From the NCBI GenBank assembly GCA_021202845.1, contig JAJQCF010000014.1, positions 1-62,803 of the forward strand: a DNA stretch of 62,803 nucleotides, written 5' to 3'. Position 1 is the stretch's first letter; each line of letters starts with the position of its first letter. Under the pieces are notes generated by a model. The model was not told the origin of the DNA, ran no database searches, and worked only from the letters and a program-made list of their open reading frames with translations. The translations under genes and the position numbers were made by a program. Below, piece after piece: positions 1-7,940 of this stretch. Origin of the DNA: Oscillospiraceae bacterium (GTDB taxonomy: Bacteria; Bacillota; Clostridia; Oscillospirales; Oscillospiraceae).

Positions 1-2
1 TC

Positions 3-221
3 AAAAAACAGTCCGCCAAGTCACAGGCGCAGTTAAAACGCAGAGAACACGAAAAGTCGTCTGTACGAGCCAAAGTAGAACACGTCTTTGCTGTGGTAAA
101 AGTGCAGCTTCGATTCCGAAAGACACGATATCGAGGCCTGCGAAAGCAGGTAGCAAAACTGAACATGATGTTTGCACTGGCAAATCTCCTTTTGGCTGAC
201 AGGCTATGCCTGACGGCTTGA
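3..221 (+). CDS. IS5-family transposase, C-terminal fragment (cut by window edge)
   Basis: Reading from base 3 with no start in the window, this frame gives about 72 residues ending at TGA 219-221. They match the C-terminus of IS5/IS1182-type DDE transposases: VRAKVEHVFAVVKVQLRF followed by RKTRYRGLRKQ and FALANLLLADR. The Glu in KVEHVF is the expected third acidic residue of the DDE triad. Only the end of the gene is visible, so intactness cannot be judged. It marks the left edge of the catabolic island. An opposite-strand reading frame over the same bases has no family features. Confidence 0.8.
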   Translation, partial: KKQSAKSQAQLKRREHEKSSVRAKVEHVFAVVKVQLRFRKTRYRGLRKQVAKLNMMFALANLLLADRLCLTA

Positions 222-429
222 TTTGCTATGCCTTTGCAAGAAGAACGCCTGTTTCTCCACGCTATTTGCGCTTTTCGTGAATAGTGTGGAGATTTTCTTG
301 CGGTTATGCGGTGCTGCCTTAACATATTTCCGTTCGTTTGTAGGCACCCTGAGAGGATGCATCTTGTAGGCCTCGGAGGACGCATTCTTCATTTTTATTC
401 CATGACTTTGTGAGGACAGCAAATTGAGC
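222..429. other. Non-coding stretch downstream of the transposase fragment
   Basis: No supported gene is seen between the transposase stop and the sufE terminator. It probably contains the right end of the insertion sequence, but no clear terminal inverted repeat could be identified. Opposite-strand open frames here lack family features. Confidence 0.4.
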
Positions 430-430
430 A

Positions 431-455
431 GCAAAAAACGCCGATGAAATCGGCG
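431..455 (-). terminator. Rho-independent terminator of the sufE operon
   Basis: Read on the minus strand, CGCCGAT-TTC-ATCGGCG (439-455) is a 7-bp stem with a 3-nt loop, followed by TTTTTT. It lies about 90 bp downstream of the sufE stop and should end the four-gene minus-strand operon starting at 4967. Confidence 0.75.
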
Positions 456-503
456 GCATAGGAAATTATTCCCGACGACTTCATACGGCGTTTGGTAACC
501 CAA

Positions 504-530
504 AGGTAAACTCTGTTTCTGCGTTTACCT
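504..530. repeat. Small inverted repeat between sufE and its terminator
   Basis: AGGTAAAC (504-511) and GTTTACCT (523-530) form an 8-bp perfect inverted repeat with an 11-nt loop. There is no U-run on either side, so it is probably not a terminator. It could be a remnant insertion-sequence end or an mRNA-stabilising hairpin. Confidence 0.35.
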
Positions 531-545
531 ACTTTTAGAATTCAT

Positions 546-965
546 TCAGCCCGCAGCGTTCTTTGCCAGCTCCTGAAGTCTGCGTATGATATAACCGATA
601 CCCTTTTGGCGGTCGCTGTTGAACGTCACCATAATATCGGTTTGCTCAAAAATCCAAACCTTTGCCGAGGCAACTTCTTGGGGAGGTTTACCATTGAATA
701 TGGTTTGCAGAATAAAAAGCACACCCTTGATAATCAGCGTATCACTGTCTGCATCAAATGCAAATAATCCGTCCGCGGTGTGGTATGTATGCAGCCACAC
801 CTTGGACTGGCAGCCTTTCACAAGGTGTTCTTCTGTGCGATATTCCTGTGGATATTCAGGCAAAGCGGCGGACATCTCTATAAGATAAGCGTATTGACCG
901 AATGCATCACCCATTTGAGCGAAATCATCTGCAATCGTTTTCTGTAAAGTATTTATACTGCTCAT
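546..965 (-). CDS. sufE: SufE-family Fe-S assembly / sulfur acceptor protein
   Basis: This 139-aa protein matches the SufE family throughout, with the sulfur-accepting cysteine at residue 52 in VKGCQSKVW. SufE takes persulfide sulfur from a cysteine desulfurase and passes it on for Fe-S cluster assembly. No sufS, sufB or sufC lies nearby. It is instead the last gene of an operon with the flavoenzyme, an isomerase-like protein and its small partner, 24 bp downstream of the latter. Its role here may be pathway-specific, such as serving the 4Fe-4S flavoenzyme or handling sulfur from a substrate; that is inference. Family assignment is firm, role is not. Confidence 0.85.
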   Translation of the reverse strand: MSSINTLQKTIADDFAQMGDAFGQYAYLIEMSAALPEYPQEYRTEEHLVKGCQSKVWLHTYHTADGLFAFDADSDTLIIKGVLFILQTIFNGKPPQEVASAKVWIFEQTDIMVTFNSDRQKGIGYIIRRLQELAKNAAG

Positions 966-989
966 CTTCTATCAAATCCACCTTTTGTT

Positions 990-1439
990 TTAAACAGGCT
1001 CATAATCGCCAGCTTTTTTGGCTTCAGGCAGAGTATCCCATATTACGTGAAGCAATTCAGACACAGTCTCTGCGTACACTGCTTTTGGCAGAGGTAGCGT
1101 TACTTGCAAATCCTTTTCTATGGCGCGTAACAGCAGAGCAATTTTAGTGTCCTCTGACTTTGCATTGCTACACCCTGCCGAGGTATCGTAAATGACACTC
1201 AACTCAGGTGACATTGCAAGGCTTTTGGCTATACTGAGCCGCGCCAGCTCTTTCAGATTTTCCGGCGGAGCATCAGTATCCGTCAATAAAAACTTTTCGA
1301 GTATATAGGCACGCATATGAAAGCAAAAATAACTTGATACGAGCGGTGATTGCTCCATTATCAGCTTTGCATGTATTGCCGCCGCATTCTGGCCGACGGC
1401 AATACGCATTTTCGCTTTCGCCAGTTCTGACGAATGCAT
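990..1439 (-). CDS. Small partner protein of isomerase-like family, copy 1 (ACP-like C-terminal half)
   Basis: I cannot name this 149-aa protein. It is a diverged paralog of the product of 10755-11246; both share a pattern Y-D-x-S-x-x-C-S then LL-x-x-IEK-x-LQ. Each gene follows an isomerase-like gene: here ATG 1437-1439 abuts the stop of the upstream gene with no gap, implying translational coupling. The C-terminal half (about residues 100-145) has the helix spacing of acyl/peptidyl carrier proteins, with CS where a carrier would have DS. That resemblance is my inference; the normal GxDS motif is absent. The N-terminal half is helical with no recognisable motif. Confidence 0.6.
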   Translation of the reverse strand: MHSSELAKAKMRIAVGQNAAAIHAKLIMEQSPLVSSYFCFHMRAYILEKFLLTDTDAPPENLKELARLSIAKSLAMSPELSVIYDTSAGCSNAKSEDTKIALLLRAIEKDLQVTLPLPKAVYAETVSELLHVIWDTLPEAKKAGDYEPV

Positions 1440-2975
1440 TTACAGCGCCAAAAGGGCTTCAACGCCCAAAACGTCTGCTAACATTTTCAGCTCTGTAGTA
1501 TAGTCGCCATATACCATGCAGCAGTGGTTACCGACATAGAGCTGCTTACTGTAAAAATCATTCTGATTTGTTACGCGGAATATAACGGTTGTACGACAAT
1601 TCGGCTTATCATAGCCATCTCCGCCAACAATAGTGCCGCGGCCAATGAACAGCTTACCGGCATCCGGCGAAAAACGACAGACAGTTATTACTTGCCCAAT
1701 ATCGCGGTTGAAATCATAGCGCATAACAGCGCCGAATTTTTGCTCATACGCAAAATGATTCAGTCCATAAGGCGCTTTTTCATTCGGCGTGTGGAGGCAA
1801 CGGTGAGGGACGGAGTGGTGCATATAGTATAAGTTATCAGGATTAGCTTTAAGCTCCTCTTTCTTCTCCTCCGAAAGTCCAGCAAGCGGCATAAAGCCGT
1901 TTTTCTCTCTGGGCAAGGGTGAAGTATTGCCATGATATGGAGACTGGCCTGAAATTGCAATTAACGCTTGCATTGAAACGGCCGAGTTAGCGTCAAATTC
2001 GCAAGCGGATGGGATACCCTGCTCATTCAAAAGCGAATGGTTGAGGCAGAAAGTAAACTTTTGCTCGTTCAATCGTCTTGTAGAGCAGGCATCGGGACAT
2101 GGAGCTGTGAAAGCATTGCAGTCCGCCATATCCATGTGCTTTTTTACGGTTATATGCGCCGCAAGGGAGTTGAGAAGATATTGGCGTTCTATATCCGCAT
2201 AGTCGGCGCCGGAGAGCAGTTCATTCGCCATATTTTCAATGAGGGACTGGTCTTCAGGCGTCAAATCAAGCGTTTTGCGTCCCGGGGTTGTGGGATTGCC
2301 TCCCTCGACAGCAGGGGTCATCTGATCCATCAGCTCATGTATACTCACATGACGGAACAGCACGCCAAGCCGTTTCGTGACAAGTTCTTGATTGGCAAAT
2401 GTGTCCGGCGCGGCGTAGCTAACGGTAGAGCTGCCTCGGCTGGCGAGCAGGACACGGGTGTTTTGCAGCACCTTTTTTGCTCTCAGGGCAGTGAACAGCT
2501 CGGTCACATGACTCCAGTCAATCGGCGCATAAACCTCACGCTGCGGATTTTTGGCTTTCAGAGCAGCGAAATCGCTTGTCGGCGAATACGAGCTGGTGGG
2601 ACAAATAACCATAGGAATTGAGTAGCGGACGCCAAATTCAATCGCAAGGTCATCAACACCGAGGTTGGAAAACACAAAAGCTACATCTGCTTCAGCAATG
2701 CGTTTGGCAAACAGCTCCCACATGGTTTCATGGTTATCCCAATCATCAGTGCGTCCGCCACGTACAGGTTCCAGAACCTCAATTCCCATCGGCATATATT
2801 CGTCAATGCGGTCGAGAAAGTCTTTCCAGAACATTTCGTTGCCTATTTTGTCGAAACCCGGTTGCAACGCTTCTCCGTCAACAAGGCGGCAGGGGCCTTC
2901 ATAGTAATAAAGGTGTTCAATCCCCAGAAGTACAGGAAGAACCTTGAGCTTTATGTCCGCGGCTTTGCGTATCAT
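1440..2975 (-). CDS. L-fucose/L-arabinose isomerase-like protein, paralog 1
   Basis: This 511-aa protein has the layout of the FucI/AraA (COG2407-type) fold: an N-terminal Rossmann-like part (about 1-170), a second alpha/beta part (about 170-340) and a C-terminal barrel ending in GNHCCMVYGDYTTEL. Conserved blocks are CPDACSTRR (293-301), GIPSACEFD (320-328) and HHSVPHR (386-392). The Glu/Asp of ACEFD and the His residues are candidate metal ligands. Two paralogs lie at 9185-10732 and 11261-12817. AAGGAGG sits just upstream of the ATG. It follows the flavoenzyme gene by 66 bp. The substrate is unknown; sugar isomerisation should not be assumed. Confidence 0.7.
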   Translation of the reverse strand: MIRKAADIKLKVLPVLLGIEHLYYYEGPCRLVDGEALQPGFDKIGNEMFWKDFLDRIDEYMPMGIEVLEPVRGGRTDDWDNHETMWELFAKRIAEADVAFVFSNLGVDDLAIEFGVRYSIPMVICPTSSYSPTSDFAALKAKNPQREVYAPIDWSHVTELFTALRAKKVLQNTRVLLASRGSSTVSYAAPDTFANQELVTKRLGVLFRHVSIHELMDQMTPAVEGGNPTTPGRKTLDLTPEDQSLIENMANELLSGADYADIERQYLLNSLAAHITVKKHMDMADCNAFTAPCPDACSTRRLNEQKFTFCLNHSLLNEQGIPSACEFDANSAVSMQALIAISGQSPYHGNTSPLPREKNGFMPLAGLSEEKKEELKANPDNLYYMHHSVPHRCLHTPNEKAPYGLNHFAYEQKFGAVMRYDFNRDIGQVITVCRFSPDAGKLFIGRGTIVGGDGYDKPNCRTTVIFRVTNQNDFYSKQLYVGNHCCMVYGDYTTELKMLADVLGVEALLAL

Positions 2976-3041
2976 GGTGTTATCCTCCTTAACATTAAAA
3001 CTTTAAGTATGATTTCGTTTTTTGCGTAGCGGAAAGCTCTC

Positions 3042-4967
3042 TTACGCAAAGTATCCCGCTGCGAAGCCTTGCTCGGCGGCGTCCATTGCGTTTGAGCATT
3101 TATCGGCGTCTCCCACCACAGCCAGACGGTTACCCAGCGACTGGAGCTGCTCGGCAAGGGCATTGTTGGGGTAATAACCCGTTGAGATGATGACGTAGTC
3201 GCAGGGGTACAGGCGGGTGCAGCCCTCGTGCTCTATCAGTATGCCGGAATCGCAGATTTCAAGAGGCTTGGTGTTTATCATCACCTTGACCTCGCGCTCA
3301 TTGAGAAACTTCTTCATCGCGACCGCCTTGGTGCCGTCGGCCTTGGCGCATATGGTACCGCTGCGGTGTATTACCGTAATCTGTCCGCGCTCGGCGTCGG
3401 CCAAGTGCATGGCTGTCTCCACACCGACCTCGCCGCCGCCTATAACCACTATCCTGCCCTCCGGCAGCGCGCGGCCGCGCAAAATGTCCTCTGCAAAATA
3501 GACGTTTTCACGCTCTACTCCAGCTATCGGCGGCGTCTTGGGCAGTCCGCCGGTGGCCAGAATCACCTTGTCGGCGCCGAACGCCAGAATTTCCTCCGCC
3601 GTTGCCTCCTTGTTTAGCTCAATGTGTACGTTCAGGTGCTTCACTTCATTTATAAGGTAGCAAGTAAACGTCACATAGTCGCCCTTGCCCGGAGGATAGG
3701 CCGCAGCTATAAACTGTCCGCCCAGACGGTCGGATTTTTCCCAAAGCGTGACCTCGTGCCTGCGGCGCGCTGCGGCAATCGCTGCCTCCATGCCCGCGGG
3801 GCCGCCGCCGACAATCAGTACGCGCTTTGCTTCCGTCGGCTCGTAGGTGTACAGGTACTCCTTATTCAGCTCAGGGTTCACGCAGCAGCGAATGGGTATT
3901 TGCAGATAAGTGCTGGTGACGCAGCCCTGCATACAGCGGATGCAGGGACGTATGCGTTCAAATTCGTCTGCATGGTACTTGTTCGGCATATCGGGGTCGG
4001 CCAACGAGCAGCGCGCCATGCCCACAATGTCGCAGCAGCCCTGATTGACAAGCGAGGCCGCCATATCGGGGTCGTCAATGGAGTTGCAGCCCAGCACGGG
4101 AATTTTCACGCACTCTTTGAACGCCTTGGCATTTTGTATTGTCCAAGCGTGCGGGTGGTAGGACGGCGAGACCTGCCCGGGGTTGTAAGTGCCGTAGATA
4201 CCGTTGGAGCAGTTAATGGCATCCACGCCGAGCTTCTCCATATACTGCGCCACCATTTTCGATTCCTCAAGCGTGCGTCCGGAAAGTGTGTGTTCATCGG
4301 CGGAAAAGCGCACCATAATCGGGTAATCGTCTCCGACCGCCGCTCGCATGGCCTCGTAGACTTCCGTGAAAAAGCGCATACGGTTGCGGAAAGTTCCGCC
4401 ATACTCGTCGGTGCGCTTGTTGCTGTGGAACGACATGAATCCGGCGATAAGATAACCGTTACCGGCGTGAATTTCTATGCCGTCGAAACCTGCTTTTTTT
4501 GCATTCGCGGCGCTCACACCGAACTCGCGCACCAACTCATGTATTTCATCTACGGTCAGCTCGCGCGCAAGGTCGCGGTTCCACGGGCTGGAAGTGGGAG
4601 AGGGCGCAACAATCTGCACACCTCCATTGACGGAGCTGCTTGACTGGCGTCCCGCGTGGTAAATTTGGCAAAATATTTTTGAACCGTATTTATGTACAGC
4701 GTCAACTACTTTGGCATGGCCGGCTATTTGACTCTCGTCATATATACCGGCGACGTATTTATAACCGCCCGCGTGAGGGTTTATGCGGTAGTCCTCGGTA
4801 ATGATAAGTCCCCAGCCGCCCTTGGCCTTGGCCTCGTGGTACTTGAGGTAGCGCTCGGTTGCATCACCGTTCTCAGTGCAGAGCGAGCAGACCATAGCCG
4901 TAACGGCAAAACGGTTAGGAATCTCGCAGCTGCCGATTTTTACGGGAGTAAACATTATGTTGTTCAT
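3042..4967 (-). CDS. Old-yellow-enzyme-type NADH:flavin oxidoreductase / 2-enoate reductase family
   Basis: This 641-aa protein has the layout of 2,4-dienoyl-CoA reductase, BaiCD/BaiH and 2-enoate reductase. An FMN barrel occupies about residues 1-340, with the catalytic-region block HAGNGYLIAGF and RTDEYGG. A 4Fe-4S motif follows (CIRCMQGC, then C about 12 residues on). The C-terminal part binds FAD and NAD(P) (VGGGPAGMEAA near 390; VIGGGEVGVETA near 510). These enzymes usually reduce activated C=C bonds. Asn replaces the second His of the common HxxH pair, as in many family members. It is the first gene of the sufE operon, divergent from a LysR gene that may control it. Confidence 0.85.
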   Translation of the reverse strand: MNNIMFTPVKIGSCEIPNRFAVTAMVCSLCTENGDATERYLKYHEAKAKGGWGLIITEDYRINPHAGGYKYVAGIYDESQIAGHAKVVDAVHKYGSKIFCQIYHAGRQSSSSVNGGVQIVAPSPTSSPWNRDLARELTVDEIHELVREFGVSAANAKKAGFDGIEIHAGNGYLIAGFMSFHSNKRTDEYGGTFRNRMRFFTEVYEAMRAAVGDDYPIMVRFSADEHTLSGRTLEESKMVAQYMEKLGVDAINCSNGIYGTYNPGQVSPSYHPHAWTIQNAKAFKECVKIPVLGCNSIDDPDMAASLVNQGCCDIVGMARCSLADPDMPNKYHADEFERIRPCIRCMQGCVTSTYLQIPIRCCVNPELNKEYLYTYEPTEAKRVLIVGGGPAGMEAAIAAARRRHEVTLWEKSDRLGGQFIAAAYPPGKGDYVTFTCYLINEVKHLNVHIELNKEATAEEILAFGADKVILATGGLPKTPPIAGVERENVYFAEDILRGRALPEGRIVVIGGGEVGVETAMHLADAERGQITVIHRSGTICAKADGTKAVAMKKFLNEREVKVMINTKPLEICDSGILIEHEGCTRLYPCDYVIISTGYYPNNALAEQLQSLGNRLAVVGDADKCSNAMDAAEQGFAAGYFA

Positions 4968-5104
4968 ATAATGTCATTCGTCCTTTCAACTTGTCGCACT
5001 CTTAGTGCCTTTAAGGTATTTGTTGTAATGTCAGAAGAGGGGCTTAGAAAAGCTACCGATAATATAGCACGAACACGGCTCATGCGGTTATTCCGAATTT
5101 GTTC

Positions 5105-5133
5105 TTTACAATACGGTTTTGTTATGATAAAAT
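5105..5133 (+). promoter_or_regulatory. Promoter for the first LysR gene
   Basis: TTTACA (5105-5110), a 17-bp spacer and TAAAAT (5128-5133) lie 33 bp before the GTG start. The 199-bp divergent spacer to the flavoenzyme gene is the likely LysR operator region. Confidence 0.55.
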
Positions 5134-5166
5134 TACAATAAATATTATGCGCGGAGGTAAAAATTT

Positions 5167-6078
5167 GTGGATTTCCTACAACTTCAGTATTTTATTTCAG
5201 CGGCGCAGATGTTGAATTTCACACGCGCGGCTGAAATGCACTATGTAACTCAGCCTGCTATTAGTCGCCGCATTTCTGACTTGGAAAAGGAGCTTGGTGT
5301 CCAGCTTTTTGTTCGCAGCAGCCATGAAATGGCGCTGACAAATGCGGGACAGGAATTTTTGCGATATGCCCAATCCGTTCTGGATATGACCGCCGAAACC
5401 ACGCACCACCTCAAAAATATTGCGATGGGCAAAACCGGCAAGATACGCATCTCCGCCGTTCCTGCAACCGAACCGGCCTTGTATAAGGTGCTTTCGGAAT
5501 ATTCAAGCCGCTACCCTGACGTGCGGCTGGATTTGGACTTCTCCACCGGCAAAAGTCAGATTGCTGCAATAAACAGCGGAGAATATGATTTTTATTTTTC
5601 CTTTGAAAGCCTTCTGAAATACTGCAAAAACCTTGAATATCTCAACACTTTTACCGATAGATACTACCTTTTTGTCCCCAGCGAAAAAGCGCACACTGTT
5701 GATGCAAATAAATTTTCCACGCTGGGAAACTTGCCGCTGGTGACCGAACTGCATTCCGAAGGTCCGTTTTTGGTAAACCAAATGATGGACATATTACACG
5801 CCAGAGGATATGATACCGAAAATATTATCGGCTGCAAAGATATTCATTCTGTTGCTGTCTTTGTAAATGCCGGAATGGGTTTTACGTTGCTGCCGTTCAC
5901 AATGAGCCGTAGTATATGCACCGACCGCCTTATATCTTTTTTCATCAACGGCGACGACGCTCAGGTAGTAAACGCCGTTGGCTGGGAACCCGACAACTGT
6001 AACAACGCTGCTATATCTTTCCGCAATTTGCTATATGAACTATACTCTTCGGAGCCGGACTCTAACGGCAGTATATAA
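5167..6078 (+). CDS. LysR-family transcriptional regulator 1
   Basis: This 303-aa protein has the LysR N-terminal winged helix (FTRAAEMHYVTQPAISRRIS, about residues 18-37) and an effector domain from about residue 90. The GTG start at 5167 is chosen because GGAGG lies 8 nt upstream and the protein then begins MDFLQLQYF as usual for the family. It is transcribed divergently from the flavoenzyme operon and is followed by a strong terminator, so it is probably monocistronic. It likely senses the pathway substrate. A second LysR lies at 12976-13884. Confidence 0.9.
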   Translation: MDFLQLQYFISAAQMLNFTRAAEMHYVTQPAISRRISDLEKELGVQLFVRSSHEMALTNAGQEFLRYAQSVLDMTAETTHHLKNIAMGKTGKIRISAVPATEPALYKVLSEYSSRYPDVRLDLDFSTGKSQIAAINSGEYDFYFSFESLLKYCKNLEYLNTFTDRYYLFVPSEKAHTVDANKFSTLGNLPLVTELHSEGPFLVNQMMDILHARGYDTENIIGCKDIHSVAVFVNAGMGFTLLPFTMSRSICTDRLISFFINGDDAQVVNAVGWEPDNCNNAAISFRNLLYELYSSEPDSNGSI

Positions 6079-6104
6079 TTTATTCCAAATTAAAATGCTT
6101 TAAC

Positions 6105-6142
6105 CCCGCCTTTGTTTTTATCGAAGCAAAGGCGGGATTTTT
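6105..6142 (+). terminator. Terminator after LysR 1
   Basis: CCCGCCTTTG (6105-6114) pairs perfectly with CAAAGGCGGG (6127-6136), followed by ATTTTT. Confidence 0.9.
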
Positions 6143-6169
6143 GTGCTTAGTATGCGTTTTGATTATGGC

Positions 6170-6190
6170 AAACTTACAAAACGTAAGTTT
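6170..6190. promoter_or_regulatory. Inverted repeat upstream of the transporter, candidate operator
   Basis: AAACTTAC (6170-6177) and GTAAGTTT (6183-6190) form a perfect 8-bp inverted repeat with a 5-bp spacer. It lies about 170 bp upstream of the transporter start, just past the LysR terminator, so it is placed to bind a regulator of the transporter-amidohydrolase transcript. No U-run follows, so it is not a terminator. Confidence 0.45.
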
Positions 6191-6357
6191 ACAAAAAGGG
6201 TCACAAACTGTATAACTTCATTCAGAAGAGGGGATTGAAGAAAGAATATGTTTTTGCATATCCACCAAAATAAAAGGAGGTTCTTAACAATCCGCGGTTC
6301 AGTAGCCGTCAAGCAAACTTGTACTTATCCATATGCACAAAAAGAGGAGGAACTTTT

Positions 6358-7854
6358 ATGAGTACAACTTTAGAGTCCAAGCCCCATGACACTTCATATT
6401 ACATTAAATCAATTATCGGTCTTGCAGTTATGGTATTCTTCGGAATGTTGCCTGCACCTGCCCCCATCACGCAGACCGGTATGATGCTGCTGGGGCAATT
6501 TATCGGCCTTGTGTTTTTGTGGACATTTGTCGACATGGTCTGGCCGACCTTCGCAGCCATATTAATGTTCGGCTTTATCGCCGTTGATGTGTATCCCAAT
6601 TCGTTCGCCCTTGCATCAATTTACGAAGCCGGACAGCAGTCCATAGGCAACTGGGTCACCGTTATCATTATTTGCCTTTTGCTTATAAGTGATGTTTTGG
6701 ACGAGTGCGGTCTTATACGCCGTATAGCGCTCTGGTTCATCACAAGAAAGATTGCCAAGTCAAGTCCTTGGGGATTCACATTTATGATAATGCTCGCCAC
6801 TCTGGTTCTGGGACTTTTCATGGACAACTCCGCCGTACAGGTGCTTATGTTTGCACTTGCAACCGAACTGTTTGCCATAATCGGCACAAAACCTGAAGAA
6901 AAATGGGGCAAGGTTGTGGCAATCGGCATCACCTTCACCACTGTAATGTCGTGCGGTATCACGCCTATTTGCCATACGATGCCTATTTTGTTCATGGGTA
7001 TTTATTCGGCGATTGCCGGTACCTCCGTAAACTGGATATCCTATATGGCAATCACTATTCCGGCTGCCCTGATTATGTGGGCTGCAATGCTGCTCTTCTT
7101 CCGCTTTATAATCAAGCCGGATATGAGCAAGCTGAAAACCATGGACTATGCCAAAGTTGAAGCACTGCGCCCCGGCCCCATGAGCGCCAAAGAGAAGTTT
7201 GTTGCCGTTACATTCGTGATATTGGTAATTTGCTGGATTGTCCCCGGCCTGCTGGACGTACTTGCTCCGACATGGGCTGTAACCCTCTGGCTCGATAACA
7301 ACACAACCATGCTCAGCCCCATGCTCATCATTATCACTCTTTATGCCATTGTACGCTTTGACGGCAAGCCGGTTCTGGATATCCCCAAGGCCTGCACAAG
7401 AATCAGCTGGCTGATGGTTTTCCTGCTGGCGGGCATTATGATGATAGCCTCCGCTTTCGGAGAGGATACCACAGGTATATCCGCATGGGTGCTGGAGAAC
7501 CTGACGCCGCTCGTGTCCGGTCTGTCCCCGTATGCGACTGTGGCAATACTGTGCGCCCTCACAATCATACTTACCAATATAGCCAACAATATCCCCGTCG
7601 GCATTGTATTTGTGACAATCGGTGTACCGCTGTCTCTGGAAATGGGAATCAACCCGCTGCTCACAGCTTCTGCAATCAGCGTCTGCTCCGTGCTTGCTTT
7701 CACCATTCCCCCTGCATTTGTTCCTATTGGCATCTGCTATGCGTATCCGTACGGCGGCGCAAAATACACTCTGCGCTGGGGTCTCGTAATGTGCCTTGTC
7801 TGCATAATAGTTGCAGCCATAGTCATTTACCCGCTTGGCGTTCTCTTTACCTAA
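6358..7854 (+). CDS. DASS/SLC13-type anion permease (ion transporter superfamily)
   Basis: This protein of about 498 aa is very hydrophobic, with roughly 11-12 membrane segments. The layout is that of the divalent anion:Na+ symporter and ArsB/NhaD-like superfamily: two halves each with a re-entrant region, near TPICHTMPILFMG in the first half and NIANNIPVGIVF in the second. ATG 6358 is preferred over an upstream start because AGAGGAGG lies 6-13 nt before it. It probably imports a di- or tricarboxylate or another small anion for the enzymes around it. The specific substrate cannot be read from sequence. The amidohydrolase follows after 86 bp. Confidence 0.8.
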   Translation: MSTTLESKPHDTSYYIKSIIGLAVMVFFGMLPAPAPITQTGMMLLGQFIGLVFLWTFVDMVWPTFAAILMFGFIAVDVYPNSFALASIYEAGQQSIGNWVTVIIICLLLISDVLDECGLIRRIALWFITRKIAKSSPWGFTFMIMLATLVLGLFMDNSAVQVLMFALATELFAIIGTKPEEKWGKVVAIGITFTTVMSCGITPICHTMPILFMGIYSAIAGTSVNWISYMAITIPAALIMWAAMLLFFRFIIKPDMSKLKTMDYAKVEALRPGPMSAKEKFVAVTFVILVICWIVPGLLDVLAPTWAVTLWLDNNTTMLSPMLIIITLYAIVRFDGKPVLDIPKACTRISWLMVFLLAGIMMIASAFGEDTTGISAWVLENLTPLVSGLSPYATVAILCALTIILTNIANNIPVGIVFVTIGVPLSLEMGINPLLTASAISVCSVLAFTIPPAFVPIGICYAYPYGGAKYTLRWGLVMCLVCIIVAAIVIYPLGVLFT

Positions 7855-7882
7855 GCAATCCATTACGCGCCATATAATTTTG

Positions 7883-7909
7883 CGGTGCGGAGCAATATGC
7901 GCCGCACCG
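7883..7909 (+). terminator. Weak intercistronic hairpin after the transporter
   Basis: CGGTGCGG (7883-7890) pairs with CCGCACCG (7902-7909); the tail TTCTTAATTTT is only partly U-rich. It may cause partial termination, lowering expression of the amidohydrolase relative to the transporter. Confidence 0.4.
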
Positions 7910-7940
7910 TTCTTAATTTTGAACAAAGGGAGTGCATTTA

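Noticed and set aside
1-183. Minus-strand open frame at the left edge
   Set aside because: The plus-strand frame gives a recognisable IS5-type transposase end; the minus frame is its shadow.
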